From assembly GCA_000727475.1 (NCBI GenBank), contig KL647295.1, positions 3,077,202-3,141,201 of the forward strand: a stretch of 64,000 nt of DNA. The letters run 5' to 3'. Below are positions 1-12,068 of the stretch, piece after piece. Below the pieces are notes generated by a model that saw only the letters and a program-made list of their open reading frames with translations, was not told the DNA's origin and searched no databases. The translations under genes and the position numbers were made by a program. Position 1 is the stretch's first letter. Each line of letters begins with the position of its first letter. The DNA comes from Sarcocystis neurona. Lineage: Eukaryota; Apicomplexa; Conoidasida; Eucoccidiorida; Sarcocystidae.

Positions 1-486
1 AGAGAGAGAGAGATGTGTGTCTACATGTATATTTAATAAGTAAACGTGTACAAACATTTCTATACATACGGAAGTTGGCGTTTGTTAGGCATGTAAACAG
101 AGCGAAAACGCGCCCCCCCCACGAAGTTTCTTCATCCATTCGCATTTTCCTTGGAAAGGGACGGGCCTGCAGATATTGCAACGATTCCCTCCCTTCCCCC
201 CTTCTCTTTTTATCAAACGTTCACACTTTTTCACACATTTCTGTCCCTCTCCTAGGAAGCTTTCTCGGTTCGAATACATGTGCTGACCCCTCCGAACCTA
301 TCTTCATACGCATTTACATATATGTGGAGGGACAGATACAGATAGATAGATGAATAGACAGATATGCATATGTGTCTAAATATATGTGTGTGTGGCTCGA
401 GACTAGCTGTAGACACATGTACGGGTGTCTATAAACACGTCTATACACGTGTAAATGTAGACACGTACGTACACACGTCTACGTGT

Positions 487-764
487 CTATAAATGCAGAT
501 ATATATTATAGACTACTTTATAGACACGGGTGCTGGCATATGTGGAAGAATGCGAGAAACTGATTTTCAACTCTGTCGTTGGCCTTCCTGCCTTTGGAAG
601 ATAAAGACGCACACTCCGACGCCTGTGACGCTGAGAATGAAAAGCGGCCACATTCGCTCTCCTTCCTCGAAAACTACCGAAGAAGAGTTCCTCGTCCCCC
701 GGGTTGTCTATTCTGCTGCTGCTCCTGCATGGACTGCAAAAGTAAGTGGCTATTCCCCAAGTAG
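487..764 (-). other. Candidate downstream exon, unassigned
   Basis: A non-repetitive island between TA-rich tracts. On the minus strand a good acceptor (pyrimidine tract then TTTTGCAG, near 740) is followed by a frame open to a stop at 487. Another minus frame after the same acceptor reads SMQEQQQNRQPGG and stops within about 20 residues. On the plus strand the same place gives a good donor (AAAAGTAAGT), so the strand is genuinely ambiguous. It could be a 3' exon of the kinase, but it shows no kinase subdomain X-XI motif. Confidence 0.2.
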
Positions 765-995
765 CCCCGCTATATTTATATATAAATATATATATAGCTA
801 CGCACAGATACGTAGACATGGATATATATATATATATATATATGTGCTTATACGTATATACGTTCATGCCTACGTAGCTGTGTACACCTGTGTGCACGCA
901 GCTGTACCTTCATATCCATATCGAGGGATCCCATGACTAGCGTCTTTCCATATTTATACGTAGACATGAATATATGTGTGCAGAAACATCTGGAC

Positions 996-2089
996 GGGAT
1001 ACGTAGAGCAGCACGTCAGAGTTGTTCTGCATTTAGACATATACATGTGTACAGAAAGACGTGGGGATAGCAGCAGGGCAGAGTTGTTCTACATGTAAGC
1101 ATATATATATATATATATATATATGTGTAGAGAGACGTATGGGCGAGGTACGCCGGCTACAGGTGTAGCAGCAGGTTCGAGTTGTTGGATATTCGTAGCT
1201 ATCTATTTTTCTATCTATACATATACATATATGTGTAGAGAAACGTTTGAACAGGCTGCTCCTACAGGAAGACACAAAGGTGTGTGCCAGAGCAATATGA
1301 ATACGTTTGTTGTGGAAAAGCGTTGTTTTACATATACGCGCCCACAACATGTACATACACAAATATATTTATATATATGTAGATGCAAGAAAATAGGTCC
1401 TCTGTGATGAACTACATAGAGACATACACTAATACGTGCGTTCAATGTGCGTCCAATAGGAATGTCACTATCATATCTGCAAACAACGCGTATATATGCT
1501 TCTGTATACACAAAGACGTCTCCATATATATATATATATATGTATTGTAGATAAAATGTAACAGATATATCTACATATGTATGGATATGTGAAGATGCTT
1601 GATAGAGAGCTGCTACGGAGAAGGAAAATCTAACAACAATATATTGTAAAACAAATATACACATATATATATACATATATTTATGCGTACTGGCAGGTGA
1701 TTCACAGAGAGCTGCTATGAAGTAGTGTGAAGAACGGGGAGAATGAGATAGTTGAAATACGTACGTATGTTGATGTTGTGGACGGAGTTATTGCCTCACA
1801 AGGATTTGACGAAGTACACACCAGCAGCGGGAATTGCAGTGACGAAGTGGTCAAGAGAATAGCAAGGGGAAGAAGACAGACGAACAGCAGACGAAGAAGA
1901 CGAGGAGACCACGAGAAAAGAAAAAGGGAGAGGAGCAGGCAGCAAAGGCCTCAACCGGCGGGGACACTGCCGGCAACGGGGGGCGTCACTGGCTATGACG
2001 AGGAAGTGCGAAGAGAAGGGAGAAGAGGACGGGATAGGTAGAGCAGCACGTCAGAGTTGTTCTCCGTTTCGACACATATACATGTACAG
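996..2089. repeat. Dispersed ~58-bp direct repeat, copies at 996-1054 and 2031-2089
   Basis: Both copies contain GGGATA followed by AGAGCAGCACGTCAGAG, TTGTTCT and a terminal CATATACATGT, about 85-90% alike and 1.03 kb apart. A weaker third relative with GCAGGGCAGAGTTGTTCT lies near 1072. The sequence between the copies is TA microsatellite and unique DNA. No coding signal was recognised. Confidence 0.7.
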
Positions 2090-2417
2090 GAAGAGAAGTG
2101 AAAAGGAAGAGGAAATTTGAAGCAGAAGCAGAAGGGGCGCCTCGGGAGACACGAGGAGGACCCCACGCGGCGCCGAGAAGAAGGGCAGCCAAGCGAAAGG
2201 GGGTCGAAGAGAAGCCGTCCCACGCGGGAAGGGAGCAACTCACAAAAGGCAGGCCAGAAGAGAAAAAGGAGACAAACACGTCCTGGGGATGCTGAAAAGG
2301 CGAAGAGAGGAAGACGAAGAAGGCGAGATATGCAGCAGCAGCGAAGAGGCGCCCTCACGGAGGTGCCGGACGGGAAGAGACACCACGAGGACAGAAGTCC
2401 ACGTAACGCAGAAGATT

Positions 2418-2612
2418 GACAGACACGGAGACAGGGAGGCAGGGAGACGGGGAGACGGAGACACGGAGACAGGGAGGCGGGGAGGCAGAGAAACAGGGAG
2501 ACAGAGAGACGGAGACAGGGAGACAGGGAGACAGAGGGACAGGGAGACAGGGAGACACGGAGACGGAGACACAGAGAGGGGGAGACAGGGAGACACAGAG
2601 AGAGGAGGGGAT
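2418..2612. repeat. GGAGACA-type purine minisatellite
   Basis: Irregular tandem GGAGACA/GGAGGCA/GAGACGG units of 6-12 bp over about 190 bp. On the minus (kinase) strand this is a long pyrimidine tract starting only some 12 nt beyond the exon 6 donor. Every plus-strand frame is open and reads as Arg/Gly/Asp/Thr/Glu repeats, which is a composition artefact. Confidence 0.85.
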
Positions 2613-2624
2613 AGATGTAAGTAC

Positions 2625-5312
2625 CAGTTCGTAAAGTATGCAACCCAAGGACCAGATATCTGCTGGAAGTGAATACTTTTCCCCCTGCGAGATGAAGAAA
2701 CACACACACACATATACAGACACAGAGAGACACACGTGGACACACGCACACACATACATACGGGGGACTATACTTCTGTACACTTATTATATTGGGGCAG
2801 ATATGCTGACATTGGTAGACTTCCACGTCGTTTTTCACACACAAATGTATTTGAGTATTTACACCCCTTCACCTCCACATACACACACATACACGTGCGT
2901 GTGTATGGACACCCACACATACTTCCTGTTACATGTTAATAGACATCCTCCCTTTATATGCGCCTATCTATACACACACAGAGAGACGTACACATATACA
3001 AATATGTATGTATATACGCTTCCACTTACATGTACAAACTTGGACACATACACATACATACATGCGTACACGTACACTTTTTATATCTACACACCAGACT
3101 TGCACTTTTATATACAAAGATTCTGTTTGACGTATACATATAGAGTTTTTCACTTCCCATACATCTATATACTAACTAACAAACACACACACATATATAT
3201 ACATACGCACAGACTTACATACAATCTTACTCATACATCTACACTTTTACACGAACACACAGATACACACAGACACACTTAAACATACACACACACATGC
3301 TTTCAAGATCGTTTTACTTCCTAAACATTTATACAGACATGTATACATACATCCACACATACGTCTAGAGTTTAGATTGTCTTTTAATATATATCTTTTC
3401 CCTTCACAGACACACACACACACACCTGTGTACACATATATATTGTTTTACAATGTGCGTTTACCCGTACCATCGAGTACATACTTACACACATCCACAA
3501 AGAGACAGCCACAGAGAGAGACACAAACGCGTGGAGACTTCCGCTGGTCTTGCCCTCTATATTTTCACTTCACACACGCTTTCTACAAGCCTCCATGTAC
3601 CCGCACAGAGATATACGTATACACGTATACATCCATTAGTAACACACACACATACACCCACACCCGCATATATGTGCAGACATTCACCTTTCCACGTACA
3701 TCTTCGACGCTGCAGTATTCCCTTACACACACGCACTACACACAAACTTTCCGAATTACTATCCACATACATACATACACACTTACACACACAACTGTAT
3801 ACACTTACGTAGAGAGGCTCTTGTTTATATCTGCTTGCAAATGCATCCCCACAGCTGCGCAGATACGCATTCACTTCCACACACAAACAAACACAAACAC
3901 ACACACACACACACATACAGAGAGAGGCATTCGCCTTCGTATATTTGCTTAAGGATCTATACTTCACGTACGCCTAAACATTTGTACAGAGACAGATATG
4001 CGTGTAGACACGCGTTTCTGCACTTCCTCATATATGCACTTCTACGCTTCCACGTACGTTCCCAACGCCCCAGCATTTACACACACACCCACACATGCGT
4101 AGACACAAAAGCTTCTGTAGTGGAGATCTACACGCTTGATCAGAAAGACCCGCTTCTGCTTTTGCCGCATTTGCGACGCAGGTGCCTATTTTCCACTTCC
4201 GCGAAGACACACTTCGTATGTACACTCGTACACTTGTTCACTTCTACACACACATACACAGGCTAGCAGACCTGCCTCCGTCTACTTGGAGAAAAGTTAC
4301 GGGAGAGAGTAGTGTGGGCGGACGTGCCGAATGCGTTTCGCAGCACCCGCTCGAAAAATTAAAAAACATGCGCTGGACGCCGTCAAGAAGACGTCCCCGC
4401 TTAATCCCTGTATACGTCTGCTGTATGCACCCACCTTCCTCCGCCTACGTCAGAAGTCTCCTCTCATTTATTTCCAAATATTTATATACGCAAGTGTACA
4501 TATGTGTTCGTACTCCCCATTTGGACACTCACATATATATATATGTGTACACACGGGTGGACGCTTGAAGTCCATTCTACTGTGTTATAGGTATATACGC
4601 GTGTGTGTGTGTGACACGTATGTATTGGCGTGTATATATATATATGTGAGTGTATGTGTGTACACACGTGAATACATTTGAAAAATTTTCTCTGTTGGAT
4701 ATAGATGAAGAGATGTATAGGTGCAGACATGAAATTGATGCCTTTTTCTTCTACGTGTACTTTTGCCTCTCTGCACGAGCGAAGAAGTCACCTGTTATCT
4801 TGTATATCTGCTCCTGCGGGTAGACCACCGCAAAAGCAGTAGCGAGAGAATCGCCTCTTCAGACTCCTCCAGCAATGTTTCTCCATCTACATGTGAAATT
4901 GTATCTATTAACCCGAAAAACTACACATACCTATATATATTTATGTGTGTACAGAACACTTCCTTCTTGTCTACGTGTCTCACAAAATATATGCGCATGT
5001 GGAGGTTTGCAGATGGACGTAGTAGACGTGCAGCTCTATGAAGTCACATCAGTACGCGTGTGGTTCTATAAACACATACATAAATATATGAAGAAAGAAA
5101 AAAACGAGACAGGCGCAGATAATAATATACATGTGAATAAAGAGAGAGATAGGCATATATATATATATATATGTGGGAAGGTATAAATATATGTGTATGT
5201 TTGGTTTCATATAGAGCCATGCACGTGTCCGTGCACAACTGCAATAAGGTATAGAAGTTACATCTGTTCCTGCATTTATATCAATAGATATATATATAGA
5301 GAGAGAGAAATA

Positions 5313-5346
<34 letters not shown>

Positions 5347-8300
5347 TGTGCCTTTACATAGAGCCATGTAAGTAAGTGCACAATTGCAATAAGGTGTAGC
5401 AAATACGTGTGCCTTTTCAGTCGTATCAATAGATATACACATGGAAATATGTATATACTAATGCATATATGTATGGATGTGTGTATGGGTTCATATAGAG
5501 CCACGCACGTACGTGTGCATCTGCAATAAGGTATAGAAGTTACATGTGCCCTTGCAGTAAATCAGTAAATACACGCATGTATATATACATATATATATTA
5601 ATATGTATACATATGTGTATGTGTGGTTTCATATAGAGCCATGCAAATGTGTGTGCGACTGCAATGAGATAAAGATGTTACACGTGTCCCTGCAGTTGTG
5701 TCAATAGATATACATATAGAAATACGTATATATCAATATATATGCGTATGTGCATATGTAGTTGTTCACGTAGAGCCACGCAAGTACGTACGCGGCCCTG
5801 CAGTAAGATATAAGAGTTCTATTAACCCTGCAGTTATTACTAGCGTTATACCTATTCAGAAACGGTTTTACTGGTGGGTCCTTTCCGGTGTTTGTGTACG
5901 TGTGCGTTTGCATTCGTGTTCCGCTTTCTCTTTTCCCCTCTTTCTTCATATATCTATTTCTTTACGAAGCGTTCGTGCATGCAAGCTGCCTTAAACACTC
6001 CTCCATACATGTATGTGCTTGTAGACATGCTTGTACAGGCGCATATAATTGTCTCTCTGCTACGTACCGGCGTATCATCTGTACTGCCTTATCAATCTCG
6101 TTACTTTACTTCCCTCCTTAGATATATCATAGGAGACCTCGGTTCCACATATAAACGTGAAGAGAATTTGATATACACAAATGAAAATGCCACCACCGAT
6201 ACACTGGTGTGTCCCAATCTACGTGAATATACATGTATATACATATATATACGTACATATATATACATATATCTACATACGTATATATACATATACATAG
6301 TTATATATATAACATACAATAGCGTATCCTCCTCTACGACTATATATATAGAGATAGATAGATAGATAGATAGCAAGATACACACATTTACTTGTATACG
6401 TAGCAAATATTAGTATATCCTTATATACGACTGTATATATATATTTATTTATTTATGCATGTAACATACTTCAGTGTTTCCCTACCTACGAATATATATG
6501 TTTGTACTTATTTGAATACACATATATATATATATATGTGTACTTATTTGAATGAATATATATATATGTATTTGTGTACTTATATGAACGTGGAGGACCA
6601 CCTATGTTGCTTCCGGGAAGAGTATTTATTAGTACGCTTACATTTGTATACACCTGCGCGTCCCTATGTAAATATCGAACAACATATCCCCCCCCCCAAC
6701 ACACATATATATACATACACACATACATACATGCTTTCACACATGCATGTACATTTACAGATATACATACATACATTCATACATACATATATATACATAC
6801 ATATACATACATACATATATATACATGCATATATATACATACAGATACACATATATACGGACGAGCAAACACACATATATGCATACAGTCATACACACAC
6901 GCATACATACATTCACACATAAATATGTATACATACCCTACATGCATATACGCATACAAACAAACATACATACATATAAACATACACTCATACACATGAA
7001 CCTACATACATACATACATACATATATGCATGTAGACTTCTCTATAAGATACACATATATGTATATACATGTAAGAGCCGCTGCTACAATGTGTGGCGAG
7101 GATACTGGCGTAGAGCAATGTGCCCGGATAAGACGAGGAGGAGTCTTTCGAGTATATCTGTACTCGCCTGCGTCTACGTAGCTGCACGTGCCTGCACTTC
7201 GTGTGGCAGCTCGCCTATGCATGTGTATACAAGAACATCCAAGTGAATTGCGCAGCCGGTGTGTCCCCCGGCGTGGTCAAGTATCACAGGCAGGTATGTA
7301 TATGGGGCCAACAACAGGGGCAGCGGAGCAGCAATATTACTTTACAAAGTTCAGGAGAGAGGTAATATGGAGTCCCAATAGTAGTCTGTGCACACGCGGC
7401 AGGGGACTCAAGGACCTTCGCGATGCCGAAGTCGCCGATCATCAAGTCGTCATTTGCAGAGAGAAAAAGATTCTGAGGCTTCAAATCTGAAGGCAGAAGA
7501 GCCAGCCGGAAAAAGAAAAGAAAGGCGTGAGACGGAAGACGGGAAGGGAAGGTGAAATGGAGCCGGGAAATACGAAACAGAAAAAGAAGAAGAAAAGGAA
7601 GAGAAACGTCGATACAGGGCAGAGGGAAGGGGGCAAGAGTAGAGAAGGCGGAGGAGGGGAAGAAACAGCAAAAGAAGAAAAAGAAGACACAGAGAAAAAG
7701 CAGAAAATCTCTGAAATTTTTTTGGTCGAAAGAGGAGGCTACAACGAAATGCCACCGGGAAACGTAATGCGGAACACCAGACGAATACAAAAAGTTTCTC
7801 TTCCTTCCCCCCTCTACAAGTCTTGCTTCCGCCTTTTCTAGCTGTTCAAGCGAAAGGAAGCCTCCTCGCAGGAGGCTTCTGTGGCGTATAGCTAATGTAC
7901 CTATGTATACGTAATCCACGCACTTCTATATGAAATGGGTTCTCCTGTATGGACAAAAAGATGCCTATGGAACTCCACAAGTATTTATTACTTATTCGCG
8001 TCAATACAGATGTATAGATTGATAGATGGACACATTTGTGTGTATAGGCGTACACACAGAAGAGAAAAAGAAAAACGTGGATATCTGTCTTCCGTAGAAA
8101 TACACCCGTCCTGATGATGTACGCGGGGTGTCCATAAATGGGTAGGCAAGATTTCGTACATTAAAACGTTCCTGTGACTTAGTGGGCCAAAATTCCAGGC
8201 ATCATTACACATATGTATGAGTCAAAATATGTACATAATAGCATGTCTACTTCCTCTATATGATCACGTATATCCAGGAAGTCTGTGTATATGTATGTGC

Positions 8301-11300
8301 CTGTGCGTCCACGTATGTAGATTTGCTCAAGTCCATACATACATATAGACATGTATAGCTACGTATGCCGGTAGATTCACTCTTTGTACATACGTGTACA
8401 TACAGTCCTCCACATATATATACGCATATTTGTACGGGCTCCCTGCCTTTCAAACTTTCCACAACAACGTATCCACACGTGCGTACGTATATACGTATCC
8501 ACATGCGTGCACCGTGGCACCTCACCCTTCTCACATGTACGCGTACTTCTGTAACATATATATCCATATATATATGGATGGAGAGAAGGAGAGAGGGAAG
8601 GAGACATGTGTGTACACGTCTTATTATAGAGAGGATGAAGATATATTCGAGACCTCTGTGTAGAATATGCATTCGATGAAGATATTTGAGTCCAAGGCAA
8701 GCCTGAGTGATCCACCGCCTAATCGTCGCTTCTTCGAATCTTCTTCCCAGGCGCTTTTGTTCGCGTATTCGTGCAGACATGTCGCCCCCTAGGAAACGGA
8801 ACAGAAGACAAAAAAGCAAAGAAAGCGTACATGCAGACGCGGACGTTCCCGGACTGTCGCTGGGCAACCAGACGCAAACACACACAGCCACACACGCAAA
8901 CATACTTCGTCAGGGATAGCACGCCTCTACAAATACGAAGAGGATATCCACTTCTTTCGATAAAAAGATTCACCGTAGCGCGTGCGCATATTCGTACGCG
9001 CGTGCACGTGTGTGTGTGTGTGTAAAGGCAGGTGTGTGTCTACGTCCCGAAGACAGAGACAGAGACAGAGTTGTGCAACAACGCAGCTTTACATTCTTTG
9101 AAGCGATGAGATGACGAATAATTGGCTACCACCGACAGTCAGCGTGGACGAACAGGAGAAAGAAAGAGAACTTTAGTTCGAGGGGGAAAAGGGGGCCATT
9201 ATGGGAAAGAGAAGTAGGTTTCCTCAAGAGGAAAAAAGTTTATCACTAGACGCAAACGGCTTCAGCGAGTTGCTTAGTTTCTTGTCTTCAGCCGTCTGCC
9301 GCAGATCCTCTGCATGCTAGAGTCCTACACACCAACAAAAAAGAGAGAAAGGATCTTCTTTCAGGGGCTTCCTCCTGCACTTCTATAAAAACATGTATAC
9401 GCATAGACATATACACATGTATACGCATGTAAACATGTATACGCATAAACATATACATACACATATATATATATATATATACACGCGTTCAACCATGTAT
9501 ATGCAAATACGCATACATACGTATGAGTGGACACGTATATTTATGCGTACACGTATGCGTATGTGTGTACACAAAACCGTTGGAATAGATAGAGCTGCAG
9601 TTGCGTTAGCTTCCTCAGCAAGGTGCAAGCACACGTACAGATATACACCTGTATTCGTGTGTGACACAAACACCCAGTCACTCTGCAAGTTTGAAAATCG
9701 ATCTCATTTGACAGAACACCAAGGACTCAGGAAACAGATTCGGACTTCTTCCTTCGTATGAGTGGATTTGCACGAGCAGCTATTTCACGAAAACCACAGC
9801 AGAAGATGGAGGAGAAGAAGAAAAGAAAACGACGAAGGAGAGGTCGAAACAAAGGAGAAAAAGACAAGAAGCGCGAGGGTAAGCGGTAGACCTGCACTGC
9901 AACCGGAGTGAACTAGTAATCCGCGTGTCTTCAGGCGGATGGAACAAAGCAGATGGCTCACGTGAGAAGACAAACGAAACTAACCCCACTTATGTTCCGG
10001 ACACGTGTGCCCATTCATATGCTTGTACACATGCACCTATATGTATATATGTATATATGTATATGTATGGCAGCACCTTACCCGCTGCAAAGTCCATTAT
10101 GATGCATAGGTGATTTTCGTAGATGTAGCTCTGGTGATACCGTACAATGTACGGATGTGCCTTCAAGGAAGCAAGCACCTGCACAAAGGAACGCACGGGA
10201 GCTATATACGTACGTATATCTATACGTGTCTACACACATACAGACAGTATCACATACCTACGTACGTACATACATGCAGACCTGCACTTTCATATGTGTG
10301 AACAAACACGATTGTGCATACGCGTGTGTTTTTATATGTATGTACTTTCATTCTACGATTTTGCGTAGGTTGTCTGCGGAATTGAGGAGAAATCCGTGTG
10401 TGCTTTGTACCATCGGTAGGCGGATAGTGAGTCTATAATTTAATCTGTTCGTTTAAAAATTGACGTGACACCTCCTGCACTCCTCTCTACCACGTTTCTT
10501 TGGTCCTGAGCAGAACTGAGTGCAGCGGCGTTACTTGTGATAAGCGAAACAAGCCGGAAAATTTTTGTCTTTGTTCTCCAGGTAGCCTCTGTCATCACAA
10601 AGACTATCATGTGAGAACCAGTGAATTTTAACTTGTGTGATGTACTCTTTTTCTATCAATTCCATTTTGACAGTAAGAGAGCAACCGAAGCCGAACAAGG
10701 AATGAGTCCCTTACAGAGATACTGTGTAGTCCATGCATGCAACTTCCTTTAAATCTGACGGCCTTGGCGTTGCCTCCTCCTGCTGACAGTAGCTAAGCAG
10801 AAGAGTCATAGTGAAGCAGACAACGCATCCCGTAGCACCGAAGGCGGCAGCTAGACGCGAGCCCCTGTTGTAAAAATAATTTTGATATCTCCTAGAAAAT
10901 ATACCGTGCTGTACACTTGACTTTCACGCGTAGAAACGTAGAGGCACACACACGTGTGTACGTCTGTACGTTCACACGATTGAACGGAGACAAGGTATCG
11001 ACACGTTGATCTCCCCTTGTCTACTGGTAGACTCACTTTGGCTTCGTTGAAAGCGTCTTCTTTCATGCGCTTGTCCATTTGAGAAATATCAATCAGTTTC
11101 ATCACGTATCTGAGCCCACATCAACTAGGTCACATGATCGCGAGGTGACGCCGTGGCAGCGCAGAACAGAGACACAACCATGGTTGCAACCCACGGGGAG
11201 ATTCGCACCCACACAAAGGCAAGTAAACATGCTCGTATGCACGGAGATGAGGACGGATGTGTATACGGATGAACTTATATATATGTGTAGATACAGCGTG

Positions 11301-12068
11301 AGACGTGTAATTGAATGCGTTGCGAAATACCGAACTAGGAGCCCACAGCCAGAGCTCAGTGTGCAGGACAGTGTGAAGGCAAGCAAACAGACGTTTCCGG
11401 AGACTTTCTGCACAGTCTGCAGTGCGCGAGCGACGCTTTCGTTCGCGCAAACGTTGAGAGGCACTGCGAAGAGCTGTGATAGGGTGGTGGCAAAGAAGGT
11501 AGAAACACATGCTGTTGCACTACACATGGATATGTGTTCGTGTGAGTGTATAGCCTTCACTAGCCTCAGTGACTTTACAGGCGCTACACAGAGGGGGCGT
11601 ATCAAGCAAATTACATTGTGTATATACGTGTGGATGTATGTCCGCACATACGTGTGTAAACATGTAGGGAAGTGTATGTAGAGATATGTTTGGACAAATA
11701 TATAGAGAGACAGCTGAATGTCACTCGCCGTGGCCTTTGCCACCGCGTGAGATGCTGAAAGCACAAACAAGGGCGGAGTTGCTGGACCTGAAGGAGAGTA
11801 CTCAACAGCAATTTTAAGAGATAATTGCTCATTTCCGAGGGCACTTTTGATGTCGCAGGTCTTGTGACTTGCACTGGGCGTATATACCACTGCAAGTGCT
11901 AGTAGTTCAGTCGAAAGTTTGCGCACTTTGACGTTTCAAGTATAAAATCTTTGCCAGGACGTGGAGAACACAAACTTACACATTATTTTCATTCGCCTTG
12001 TCCTTTACTAGATAGGCTTTTCCGAAAGAGCCTGACCCAATCAGTCGAATTTTCTTGTACACTGGCAT
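2625..12068 (-). CDS. NIMA-related (NEK-type) serine/threonine protein kinase, 3' end unresolved
   Basis: A protein kinase catalytic domain assembled from six exons: 12068-11980, 11109-11037, 10178-10082, 8788-8654, 7486-7341 and 2684-2625. All introns are GT-AG and all phases agree, giving 200 residues that end in subdomain IX. Visible motifs are the glycine loop GSGSFG (11-16), the ATP-binding Lys in YVMK (34), the helix-C Glu (52), HRDLKPQN (130-137), DFG (150-152), the NEK hallmark TIGTPYYLSPE (167-177) and DIWSLGC (189-195). The Met at 12068 is the first in frame after an upstream stop and lies 10 residues before the glycine loop. NEK kinases phosphorylate Ser/Thr and act on centrosomes, spindle and cilia; which role applies here is unknown. 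Subdomains X-XI and the tail were not found. The intron from 7340 to 2685 is 4.66 kb. The exon 4 donor (GTCTCG) is weak but is required by the HRD-L join. Confidence 0.87.
2698..4265. repeat. CA/ACAC-rich microsatellite field inside kinase intron
   Basis: About 1.6 kb dominated by ACACA, ACATACA and TATACAC runs, with many overlapping His/Tyr/Thr frames. It lies in the 4.66 kb intron between kinase exons 5 and 6. No domain is recognisable in any frame. A less repetitive stretch at 4265-4450 also shows no clear coding signal. Confidence 0.75.
5190..5835. repeat. ~137-bp tandem repeat, five copies
   Basis: The core TAGAGCCAYGCA/TAGAGCCATG recurs with AGAGCC at 5213, 5360, 5497, 5635 and 5772 (spacings 147, 137, 138, 137). 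Each unit carries the core, then CTGCAATAAGGTATAGAAG or a variant, a TTACA-TGT-CCTGCA segment, and a TA-rich spacer of variable length. The last copy is the most diverged. It lies in the 4.66 kb kinase intron. Confidence 0.85.
6420..7040. repeat. TA and TACA/CATA microsatellites
   Basis: Mixed (TA)n, TACATACA and ATATATAC runs inside the same kinase intron. A unique stretch follows from about 7075 to 7290, between the microsatellite and the exon 5 donor. No motif was recognised there. Confidence 0.8.

Noticed and set aside
30..330. A C-terminal kinase exon in the first 300 bases
   Set aside because: A possible minus acceptor (ATATCTGCAG) is present, but the following frame shows no kinase C-lobe motif.
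2289..2672. Arg/Gly/Asp repeat protein on the plus strand
   Set aside because: It is a purine minisatellite lying next to, and overlapping on the opposite strand, kinase exon 6; open frames follow from composition.
2638..4266. His/Thr/Tyr-rich frames as proteins
   Set aside because: They are CA microsatellite translation, lie within a kinase intron, and have no codon or motif support.
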